Program-made: the position numbers and the translations under genes
The notes under the pieces: generated by a model
Database searches by the model: none
What the model saw: only the letters and a program-made list of their open reading frames with translations
What the model was told of the DNA's origin: nothing
Assembly: GCA_004375675.1 (NCBI GenBank)
Contig: SOKR01000134.1
Span: forward strand, 1-8,958
Reading direction: 5' to 3'
From: Dehalococcoidia bacterium
GTDB taxonomy: Bacteria > Chloroflexota > Dehalococcoidia > Dehalococcoidales > BS750m-G39
Length of the DNA stretch: 8,958 nucleotides
Shown: positions 1 through 6,307 of the stretch, in pieces
Layout: each line of letters begins with the position of its first letter
Position numbering within the stretch: position 1 is the first letter of the stretch

Positions 1-1241
1 TAGAGATGTGCTGCCGGTGTTCGGCCTGCAAACATATACCCCTGCAAAAGATAAAGGGAATCGAGCATTCGGACGCATGTCCCAGCATCGCGAAATATAA
101 CTTCCACGCCTACTCCGGCAGCGGCAGACTGCTTATCGCCAAGGAAATGTTGACTAACGGCTTTAAATACACCGATAAGCTCCTCGATATAGTCTACAAC
201 TGCCAGATGTGCGGCGCCTGTGATATATCCTGTAAATACGCCATGGACATGGAAGTGCTCCTGCCCATCAATGAATTCCGCATCAGGTGCGTCGAGGAAG
301 GGCATACCCACCCCACCCTGGACAAAGCAATCGCCAGCCTGCGCAAGCAGGGCACGACGGTGCCGGACGCCAGGGTAAAGCGCGCCGCATGGGCCCAAGG
401 ACTGGGGCTTAAAGACGCCACCAAAGAGAAGGTGGGGGTATATTATCATGTCGGCTGCCTGGCCAGCTATGACAAGAACTACCAGAAGCTGGCCAAAGCG
501 ACGGCTAAGATACTGAAGAAAGCCGGCGTCGACTTCGGTATCGGCTACGAAAACGAGAGCTGCTGCGGCGGCCGGGCCTTCCAGATGGGCTACAAAGAAG
601 ACTTCCTTAATCAGGCCAAGAAGAACATGGGCATGCTTAAGAAAGCCGGCGTAAAAACGTTGGTAACGAGCTGTGCCGACGGCTATCAGGCCTTCAAGGT
701 ACTCTACGACAAATACAACCTCAAGGGCGATCTGGAGGTGCTGCATATCACCGAATATCTTACCCGCCTGATTAAAGAAGGCAAACTCAAGCTGAACAAG
801 AAAGTGAATATGACAGTCACCTATCATGACCCCTGCCATCTGGGCAGACTGGGCGAGCCCTGGATACACTGGAAAGGGAAGAGAATTCCGGGCTACAAGT
901 TTGTTTTTGACCCTCCCAAGGAATACCGGCGGGGCACGAATGGCGTTTACGAACCTCCGCGGGAGGTGCTCGCCAGCATTCCCGGTCTAAAACTTACCGA
1001 AATGGACAGGATTAAGGAATACGCCTGGTGCTGCGGTGCGGGGGGCGGCGTTAACCAGTCCAACCCCGAATTCGCTATGTGGACGGCTATCAAGAGGATC
1101 GAAGAAGCCGAGTCTACCGGGGCGGAAGCCATCGCTAGCGCCTGTCCCTGGTGCGAGAAGAACTTCAACGAAACTGTCAAAGCAAGCGGCAGCGGCCTCA
1201 AGGTTTACGATATCGTGGAACTGGTCGAGAAGGCAATCTAA
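1..1241 (+). CDS. (Fe-S)-binding oxidoreductase subunit, HdrD/GlcF-like (5' end cut by window)
   Basis: This is an electron-transfer subunit with two [4Fe-4S] ferredoxin-type sites followed by two CCG (heterodisulfide-reductase-type cysteine-rich) domains. Counting from the ATG at 6, the first cluster is C2, C5, C8 and C25-Pro, and the second is C66-x2-C69-x2-C72-x3-C76. CCG domain 1 has C151, C186-C187-G and C223. CCG domain 2 has C277, C342-C343-G and C380-x2-C383. There is no signal peptide or membrane segment in the visible part, so it is probably cytoplasmic. The frame is open to the left edge (a Glu codon precedes the ATG) and the ATG sits directly on the first cluster cysteine, so the true start is probably upstream. 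An insertion of about 30 residues (roughly 284-313) separates C277 from its CCG partner. The next gene, a FAD-binding oxidoreductase, starts 19 bases downstream, as in glcD/glcF-type pairs. The family is known to move electrons from a flavin partner to quinone or another carrier; the substrate here cannot be told. Confidence 0.88.
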   Translation, partial: EMCCRCSACKHIPLQKIKGIEHSDACPSIAKYNFHAYSGSGRLLIAKEMLTNGFKYTDKLLDIVYNCQMCGACDISCKYAMDMEVLLPINEFRIRCVEEGHTHPTLDKAIASLRKQGTTVPDARVKRAAWAQGLGLKDATKEKVGVYYHVGCLASYDKNYQKLAKATAKILKKAGVDFGIGYENESCCGGRAFQMGYKEDFLNQAKKNMGMLKKAGVKTLVTSCADGYQAFKVLYDKYNLKGDLEVLHITEYLTRLIKEGKLKLNKKVNMTVTYHDPCHLGRLGEPWIHWKGKRIPGYKFVFDPPKEYRRGTNGVYEPPREVLASIPGLKLTEMDRIKEYAWCCGAGGGVNQSNPEFAMWTAIKRIEEAESTGAEAIASACPWCEKNFNETVKASGSGLKVYDIVELVEKAI

Positions 1242-1260
1242 GAAAGGCGGTCAATGAATC

Positions 1261-2799
1261 ATGGCTATAAGCAAAGCTGTATATAAGGAATTCGAAGACG
1301 TGGTGGGGACGGAGAATATTTCCGATGACCCGGCCATAAAAGCCGCCTATCGTTCGCCGGATATAACCGTGGTCCTCCCTGGGAACACGGAAGAGGTTGC
1401 CGCCGTCATCAAGCTGTGCAACAAACACAAGATACCATTCAAAGCGCAAAGTACGGGCTGGTTACTTTTCGCCCCCACTTATGATTTCATATATTTAGAC
1501 CTGAGAAGGATGAGCCGCATCATCGAAATCAACGAGAAAAACATGTATGCCGTGGTCGAGCCTTATGTAATCTCGGCAGAGCTACAGGGCGAGTTGTTCA
1601 AGAGGGGCATGATTTGTAACGTAAAGGGGTCGGGCTCTACCTGCACCGCCCTCGCCATGTCCGGCCATGGCCATATGGGGTTGACCACGAGCACCGGGGA
1701 CCGAAACGAACTGGCGACGGAATGGGTAACCGATGAAGGGGAGATAATCAGGATAGGGACGCTGGGGGCTTCGGATGAGTGGTTCTGCGGTGACGGGCCG
1801 GGGCCGTCTTTAAGAGGCATACTCAGGGGCGGGGGTGTAATTACCAAACAGGCGACCAAGGTGTATCACTGGTCGGGGCCCTCAGAATATCCGCTGGAAG
1901 GGCTATCACCCCGCTACACCCTCAGCCAGAAACCGTCAGAGATGAACATGATGGTGCGCTATTTCTCCTTCCCGACAATCGAGAAGCTGATTGAAGCCGA
2001 GCTCAAGATCGGTGAAAGTGAAATAGCCTTCGAGCTCATGGGTTTTTGTCCATCAATGGTATCTTCCAACATAACGACCAGTAATGAAGAGGATTTTGCC
2101 ACCCTGGATAAATTCACCAAAGAGGTGCAGGGGCCCGGCTTCATGGTCATAATCACCGGCAACTTCGACGAGGACTTTGAGTACAAGAAGAAGGTGCTGG
2201 CGCAGATAATAAAGGAAACCGGCGGGAAGTCCCTGAAAGCGGTGGAAGACCCCGATGTCGAAGCAACCCTGTTATTCCAGTGCACAAGGGTCTGCGCCTC
2301 TATCAGAGAGACCTTCCGCGCCGGCGGCATGTTCTCTTCTATGATGGTGCAGGGCCAGAGATACGATAACCACGTGAAGTGGCTGGAAGAAGCGGCCATA
2401 TGGAAGAGGGACCTGATAAAGAAGGGGCTGGTAATAGCCGATGACGGGCAGCAATTCGGATGGGGAGAGGAACAGGGGCACCTGGGGCACACCGAAATAT
2501 TCTGCCGGTATAATCCCTACGACGAAAAATCGTCGGAAGCCGTACAGAAATGGATGGCGAAGGTGGGGAAGAGGGCCTTAGACGACTGCTTCGCGGTGCC
2601 ATCAATGGGCGTCCTGCCGGTTGATGTGGTCGGAAAACGCGTATCTAATTACCACGTATGGTTTGGTAAGCTCAAGCAAGCGTTTGACCCCAACGGTGTC
2701 GGCGAGAATACCGGATTTAGCTATGTGGGAGCCGACAGCTCCGGGGCGCATACCTCCATATATCAAAAGGAGCCCGAGAAGGCGTCGCCAAAAAAGTAA
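1261..2799 (+). CDS. FAD-binding oxidoreductase, GlcD/VAO (PCMH-type) family
   Basis: This 512-residue flavoprotein probably oxidises a small organic substrate and hands electrons to the Fe-S protein encoded just upstream. Residues about 30-205 fit the PCMH-type FAD-binding domain: a VVLPGNTEEVAAVIKLCN segment at 37-54, a YLDLRRMSRIIEIN strand region at 78-91, and SLRGILRGGGVITKQATKVY at 183-202. The last segment matches the usual 'DLRGLF.GSEGTLGIITEATL' stretch with a shortened glycine turn. The C-terminal end has the typical AFDPNG motif at 474-479, followed by a lysine-rich tail. The classical GlcD motifs (RGxGTxxxGG and GGNxxxxAGG) are not recognisable. Their place is taken by QSTGWLLFAPTYD (63-75) and STCTALAMSGHGHMG (126-140), so this is a divergent subfamily. 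AAAGGCGG at 1243-1250 is the likely ribosome site; an ATG at 1254 is out of frame. D-2-hydroxyacid dehydrogenase and aryl/alkyl alcohol oxidase activity are both possible; I cannot choose between them. Confidence 0.85.
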   Translation: MAISKAVYKEFEDVVGTENISDDPAIKAAYRSPDITVVLPGNTEEVAAVIKLCNKHKIPFKAQSTGWLLFAPTYDFIYLDLRRMSRIIEINEKNMYAVVEPYVISAELQGELFKRGMICNVKGSGSTCTALAMSGHGHMGLTTSTGDRNELATEWVTDEGEIIRIGTLGASDEWFCGDGPGPSLRGILRGGGVITKQATKVYHWSGPSEYPLEGLSPRYTLSQKPSEMNMMVRYFSFPTIEKLIEAELKIGESEIAFELMGFCPSMVSSNITTSNEEDFATLDKFTKEVQGPGFMVIITGNFDEDFEYKKKVLAQIIKETGGKSLKAVEDPDVEATLLFQCTRVCASIRETFRAGGMFSSMMVQGQRYDNHVKWLEEAAIWKRDLIKKGLVIADDGQQFGWGEEQGHLGHTEIFCRYNPYDEKSSEAVQKWMAKVGKRALDDCFAVPSMGVLPVDVVGKRVSNYHVWFGKLKQAFDPNGVGENTGFSYVGADSSGAHTSIYQKEPEKASPKK

Positions 2800-2820
2800 C
2801 CCGGAGAAAATGTCTCCGGG
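2790..2820 (-). terminator. Intrinsic terminator between convergent genes
   Basis: An 8-bp perfect stem pairs 2800-2807 with 2813-2820 around a 5-base loop. Read on the minus strand it is followed, after TTAC, by a run of six T (2795-2790). This makes it a plausible rho-independent terminator for the URO-D family gene, whose stop codon is 43 bases upstream of the stem. The T-run lies within the last codons of the plus-strand FAD gene. On the plus strand the stem begins right after that gene's TAA stop but is followed by CCACATG rather than a T-run, so termination in that direction would be weaker. Confidence 0.65.
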
Positions 2821-2863
2821 CCACATGTTAATATCTATAATATAGTCTTTGGACAACCAGCGA

Positions 2864-4216
2864 CTATTTGTAGACTCCGTACTCCTTGGTGAAGTCAATC
2901 ATCATCTTGAAGTTTTCCGGCTTGACGTCGTCGGCGGCAACACCGTTGGCCACCATATAGCCGCCGCCCCCGGCGCAGGTGTCGATAAGATTCTTGACGT
3001 AGTCTTTCACCTGCTGGGGCGTGCCTACGGCCAACAGGTCGGTGGGCACATTGCCGCCGATACAGGCAACGTCGCCCAGTGCCTTCTTGGCCTTAGCCAT
3101 GTCGGTGGTGTCGAAGGTCCAGAAGGTAGTGCCCTTGGGTACGTCCCGGATGATTTCCAGGCGCGTATTGTAGCCCCCCTCAACGAAAGAAAACGGGATG
3201 CAGCCTTCGTTAATCAAGCCCATGAGGAGAGCTTTAAAGTGAGGCCAGTAGAACTTCTTGAACTGCTCATCGGAGAGGAAGCCGTCGGCGCCCTTGTGCA
3301 GCGGTATCATCACCAGCGGATTGCCCGCCATCTGCGTCGCCGATACCCCCATATTAATCATTAGAGGCGTCAGTGCCTCCATGGCTTCTAATACCTTGTC
3401 GGGCTGGCGGTAGATATCTATCATTATCCCCCGGGTGCCGCGCAGGGTGTCGCCGATGACGTCGAAGGGAACCTTGGTGAAACCACCGGAGCCGCCGGGA
3501 AAGCCCAGCGTCGCCATCTCGTTACCGAAAGCACCCACCGCCCCCGCCCACTTCAGGGCTTCACTACCCGCTTCGAGCATGGCTTTGTAAGCCTCCTGGA
3601 CAGGAGGCAGCCCGTAGGGTATGAGATTGGGCCCGACGAACGGCATTTCCTGCATGGTGGACAGATTGGGCAGCATCTTGAAGGCTTCCAGCGTACCGAA
3701 TATGCGCGGTAAGTAGGTGGCGGTGAAGAAATAGGACGGGTCCTGAATCAAGGCATCGTATTCATCAGCCATCATGTATTCCGCTTCGAGGCACTGGTAG
3801 GTGTGATTGGGGGAAACTCCATGGCCCGGCCAGGCGTATAGCTTGTAGTCAAGGATATCGAAGACACGGCCCGGGGTGGCGATACCGATACCGGAGTTCA
3901 CATCCGGCTCGAAGTCCAGCATGTATTTTTTGGTGGCCTTAGCCAGCTTATCGTAGTCGTACATAGCTTCCCGGGGGGTTATGCCGGCATAGTAGGCCGG
4001 GAAAAAACTGAGCATAGGCAGGATGGGCACCCTGTCGGGCGTTTTCTTTAACTGGAGGGCGTCCTTGAACCTGGTTGCCCTTTCTTTGTAGGCTTTCTCG
4101 GCGGCGGGACTCTGGAATTTAAGGTCATTCCCCTCGGGGTCTTTGGGCGAAAGCCACCGCTCAAACAGTGCTTCCTGCTTCTCCGCCGGGGTCAACTCCT
4201 GCCATTGCTTTTCCAT
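2864..4216 (-). CDS. URO-D family protein, probable corrinoid-type methyltransferase
   Basis: This 450-residue protein belongs to the uroporphyrinogen decarboxylase superfamily, judged by the C-terminal barrel half: PLHKGADGFLSDEQFKKFYW (305-324), FVEGGYNTRLEII (344-356), ACIGGNVPTDLLAVGTPQQV (384-403), GGGGYMVANG (416-425) and a closing PENFKMMIDFTKEYG (433-447). True HemE is about 350 residues and has a conserved N-terminal substrate-binding motif near 'RQAGR'. That motif is absent, and the N-terminus is longer with RVPILPMLSFFPAYYAGI (62-79) instead. Haem synthesis is therefore unlikely and the MtaA/MtbA-like methyltransferase branch is favoured. H307 and C385 are candidate metal ligands, about the distance apart seen in MtaA-type enzymes; the middle cysteine is not seen. 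The ATG start is supported by GGGAGG (4231-4226) nine bases upstream. The gene has its own promoter-like sequence and a terminator hairpin, so it may be regulated apart from the hyp operon. No corrinoid protein gene is in view. Confidence 0.8.
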   Translation of the reverse strand: MEKQWQELTPAEKQEALFERWLSPKDPEGNDLKFQSPAAEKAYKERATRFKDALQLKKTPDRVPILPMLSFFPAYYAGITPREAMYDYDKLAKATKKYMLDFEPDVNSGIGIATPGRVFDILDYKLYAWPGHGVSPNHTYQCLEAEYMMADEYDALIQDPSYFFTATYLPRIFGTLEAFKMLPNLSTMQEMPFVGPNLIPYGLPPVQEAYKAMLEAGSEALKWAGAVGAFGNEMATLGFPGGSGGFTKVPFDVIGDTLRGTRGIMIDIYRQPDKVLEAMEALTPLMINMGVSATQMAGNPLVMIPLHKGADGFLSDEQFKKFYWPHFKALLMGLINEGCIPFSFVEGGYNTRLEIIRDVPKGTTFWTFDTTDMAKAKKALGDVACIGGNVPTDLLAVGTPQQVKDYVKNLIDTCAGGGGYMVANGVAADDVKPENFKMMIDFTKEYGVYK

Positions 4217-4237
4217 CTACTATTACCTCCCGCAATA

Positions 4238-4258
4238 TATGGGTCAAAATCTATGGGT
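4238..4258. repeat. Pair of 7-base direct repeats at the presumed transcription start
   Basis: TATGGGT occurs at 4238-4244 and again at 4252-4258, spaced so that the period is 14 bases. The pair lies directly downstream of the -10 box of the putative URO-D promoter and covers the expected start site. It could be an operator, but two 7-base copies can also arise by chance. No regulator gene is nearby to assign. Confidence 0.3.
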
Positions 4259-4259
4259 G

Positions 4260-4289
4260 AGTATACTACCTGTTGTTAAATAGCGTCAA
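4260..4289 (-). promoter_or_regulatory. Sigma-70-type promoter for the URO-D family gene
   Basis: On the minus strand, TTGACG (4289-4284) and TATACT (4265-4260) are separated by 18 bases. Each box differs from consensus at one position. Transcription would begin near 4253, giving a leader of roughly 37 bases before the ATG at 4216, with the ribosome site GGGAGG inside it. It lies in the only sizeable non-coding gap of the minus-strand genes (4217-4311). No terminator hairpin is seen after hypB, so read-through from the hyp operon is also possible. Confidence 0.6.
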
Positions 4290-4292
4290 CCA

Positions 4293-4320
4293 CCCCACCC
4301 CCTCCCAAACCCTAGCCCCC
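4293..4320 (-). other. Potential G-quadruplex motif over the hypB stop codon
   Basis: The minus strand has five guanine runs of 5, 3, 3, 5 and 4 bases, separated by loops of 3, 3, 1 and 1 bases. This satisfies the usual G3+N1-7 quadruplex pattern with one run to spare. The motif includes the hypB TAG stop (4314-4312) and ends three bases before the -35 box of the downstream promoter. In the hyp transcript it would sit at the extreme 3' end of hypB. Whether it folds is unknown. Confidence 0.45.
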
Positions 4321-4959
4321 GACCTGCCCCAGCAGCCAGTCAACCCACCGGTCGACCCCTTCGCCGGTGGTGCAGGATATGGGGAAGACCTTCACCTTCT
4401 GGTTTATCCCCTTAATGGCTTTGGAAAAGGCGTCGACGTCGAACTTCAGGTAGGGCAGCAGGTCAATCTTGTTGATGAGCACGGCGTCGGCTTCGTGGAA
4501 CATCAATGGATACTTGAAGGGCTTATCGTCGCCCTCGGGTGTGCTGGAGATGAGGATTCTCATGTCCTCGCCCAGCTTAAACTCGGCGGGGCAGACCAGG
4601 TTGCCCACGTTCTCGATAAGCAGCAGCTCGATATCCCCCAGCGGCAGGCTGCCCAAAGCAGTAGAGGTCATATTGGCGTCGAGGTGGCACTCCCCGCCCG
4701 TGTTTATCTGGACGACGGGAACGCCTTCCTTGCCGATGGCTTCGGCGTCCAAGCTGGAGCTGATGTCACCCTCGACCACGCCGACCTTTACCTTGCCCTT
4801 GAGCCTCTTGATAGTCTCCAGGATAAGGCTGGTCTTGCCCGCCCCCGGCGAAGCCATCACGTTGACCACGAAGACCTGGTTGCTGTCGAACAGCTGGCGG
4901 TTTTTCTGCGCTATCTGGTCGTTAGCACCCATTATATCCTTAACTACCTTTATTTCCAT
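4312..4959 (-). CDS. hypB: Hydrogenase nickel incorporation GTPase HypB
   Basis: HypB is the cytoplasmic SIMIBI-class GTPase that, with HypA, inserts nickel into the large subunit of [NiFe]-hydrogenases. The 215-residue protein shows the P-loop SPGAGKTS (37-44), the EGD switch motif (63-65), and the guanine-specificity motif NKID (163-166). The metal site at the dimer interface is present as C91-H92 and C123 within NVGNLVCP. There is no N-terminal CxxCGC nickel motif and no histidine-rich stretch, so this is the short form without a nickel-storage tail. The ATG follows the hypA TAG stop with no gap. GAGGTGG (4971-4965), five bases upstream, lies inside the end of hypA, so the two are translationally coupled. 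It is the last gene of the hyp run. Confidence 0.97.
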   Translation of the reverse strand: MEIKVVKDIMGANDQIAQKNRQLFDSNQVFVVNVMASPGAGKTSLILETIKRLKGKVKVGVVEGDISSSLDAEAIGKEGVPVVQINTGGECHLDANMTSTALGSLPLGDIELLLIENVGNLVCPAEFKLGEDMRILISSTPEGDDKPFKYPLMFHEADAVLINKIDLLPYLKFDVDAFSKAIKGINQKVKVFPISCTTGEGVDRWVDWLLGQVGG

Positions 4960-5301
4960 CTATTCCACCTCGATACTTTCTACGAATAGTTCCTTGCCGC
5001 CGACAATCTCTATATTATTACCCTGACAGTGGGGACAAGTCCAGTCAAACTCCCCCAGCTTAAAGTCTTTAGCGCAGCTTCGGCAGCGGGCTGTGGTCGG
5101 TATTACCTTGAAAGAAAGCGCCGCCCCCTCCGCCGCCGTCCCCTTGCTCAGGAAATCGAAGTAAAACTGGACCGCTCTGTCCACCACCCCCGTCATCTCC
5201 CCGAGCACCAGGTTGATTTTGCCCACCTCTTTAGCCCCGGCGTTTTTCGCCTGCTCCAGAACCAGGTCGAGCATACTCTGGGTGATACTCAGTTCGTGCA
5301 T
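4960..5301 (-). CDS. hypA: Hydrogenase maturation nickel metallochaperone HypA
   Basis: HypA is a small nickel-binding protein that docks with HypB and the hydrogenase large subunit to deliver nickel. At 113 residues it has the normal family length. The N-terminus is MHELSIT, with the invariant nickel ligand His2 and neighbouring Glu3. The structural zinc site is C73-x2-C76 and C89-x2-C92. The ATG is one base after the hypE TAA stop, with an AGGA sequence about nine bases upstream. It abuts hypB directly, matching their joint function. The absence of urease genes in view makes a hydrogenase role more likely than a urease one. Confidence 0.97.
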   Translation of the reverse strand: MHELSITQSMLDLVLEQAKNAGAKEVGKINLVLGEMTGVVDRAVQFYFDFLSKGTAAEGAALSFKVIPTTARCRSCAKDFKLGEFDWTCPHCQGNNIEIVGGKELFVESIEVE

Positions 5302-5302
5302 A

Positions 5303-6307
5303 TTAACAAATCCTGGGCAGCAAATCGCCCACCATCATATCAACGATACGCGAAGACCCCAGGACGGTCTTCATCGCCACCCGCCCCGGCGTTTCCGCCC
5401 CCACCTCCCCGATAATGGCGGCATCGTTGGCGTTTTTTTTCTGGTGCATGGCTTTGAGGACTTTATCGGCGTCTTCGGGCGGGACTATGGCTATCATCCT
5501 GCCCTCGTTGGCGACATAGAGCGGGTCGAAGCCGAGCATCTCGCAGGCGGCTAAAACTTCCTCGCGCACCGGAATCTCTTTCTCCTCGATTCTGATGCTC
5601 ACCTTTGACTGTTGCGCCAATTCATTAAGGCTGGTCGCCAGCCCGCCGCGGGTCGGGTCGCGCAGGGCGTGTATATTGGGGCTGGCTTTGAGCATATCGG
5701 CCACCAGACCGCCCAGCGGAGCACAATCGCTCTTTAACTTGGTGGCAAAGCTCAAGCCCTCACGTTTACTGACCACGGCGATACCGTGGTCGCCGATAGC
5801 CCCGTTCAGTATAACCTTATCCCCCGGTTTGGCGTTACTGCCGGAGATGTTAACGCCTTCGGGTATTACGCCCACGCCGGCGGTGTTGATAAACAGCTTA
5901 TCGGCGCTGCCCCTAGTTACCACCTTGGTATCCCCGGTGACGATTTCCACCCCCGCCTCCCCCGCCGTCGCCCGCACCGAGTTGACAACCTTCTCAAGCT
6001 CTTTTAGAGAAAGACCTTCTTCGATAATGAAGGAAAGGCTTAAATACATTGGCCTGGCGCCGCTCGTGGCCAGGTCGTTCACCGTCCCGCAGACGGCGAG
6101 CTTGCCGATATCCCCGCCGGGGAAAAAGATAGGGCTGACCACGTAGCTGTCGGTGGTGAAAGCCATCTTTCCGCTTACATCGAAGACAGCGGAGTCGTCG
6201 AGTTTGTCCAAAAGCGGGTTAGCCAGCGCCCTGACGAAGCTCTTTTCGACCAGGTCGTGGGCCAGCTTGCCGCCGCTGCCGTGAGCCAGAAGAATCTTAT
6301 CCGCCAC
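5303..6307 (-). CDS. hypE: Hydrogenase maturation carbamoyl dehydratase HypE
   Basis: HypE accepts a carbamoyl group from HypF on its C-terminal cysteine and dehydrates it with ATP to a thiocyanate, the source of the cyanide ligands of the hydrogenase iron. The 334-residue protein belongs to the PurM/AIRS-like ATP-binding family. It shows HGSGG at 9-13, the nucleotide-binding region around TTDSYVVSP and GGDIGKLAVCGTVNDLA (51-80), VTGDTKVV (123-130), RDPTRGGLAT (216-225) and the hallmark terminus PRIC with the acceptor C334 as last residue. The start codon is GTG at 6307, overlapping the end of hypD by 11 bases. It is chosen because GGAGG (6317-6313) lies five bases upstream and the conserved N-terminus begins there. 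Coupled translation with hypD is likely. Confidence 0.97.
   Translation of the reverse strand: MADKILLAHGSGGKLAHDLVEKSFVRALANPLLDKLDDSAVFDVSGKMAFTTDSYVVSPIFFPGGDIGKLAVCGTVNDLATSGARPMYLSLSFIIEEGLSLKELEKVVNSVRATAGEAGVEIVTGDTKVVTRGSADKLFINTAGVGVIPEGVNISGSNAKPGDKVILNGAIGDHGIAVVSKREGLSFATKLKSDCAPLGGLVADMLKASPNIHALRDPTRGGLATSLNELAQQSKVSIRIEEKEIPVREEVLAACEMLGFDPLYVANEGRMIAIVPPEDADKVLKAMHQKKNANDAAIIGEVGAETPGRVAMKTVLGSSRIVDMMVGDLLPRIC

Noticed and set aside
2836..2841. Perfect TATAAT on the plus strand in the gap between the convergent genes, pointing antisense into the URO-D gene
   Set aside because: No -35-like sequence lies 16-18 bases upstream. The region is simply AT-rich and locally palindromic (CTATAATATAG).
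2849..3364. Long plus-strand open frame opposite the URO-D gene
   Set aside because: It has no recognisable protein features and is fully covered by a well-supported family gene on the other strand. GC-rich codon bias explains it.
2864..4216. Assignment as HemE, uroporphyrinogen decarboxylase of haem synthesis
   Set aside because: The N-terminal HemE signature is absent and the protein is about 100 residues too long. No other tetrapyrrole gene is nearby.
4273..4989. Plus-strand open frame of 238 codons opposite hypB
   Set aside because: hypB has all its motifs on the minus strand. The plus-strand product is composition-driven and matches nothing known.
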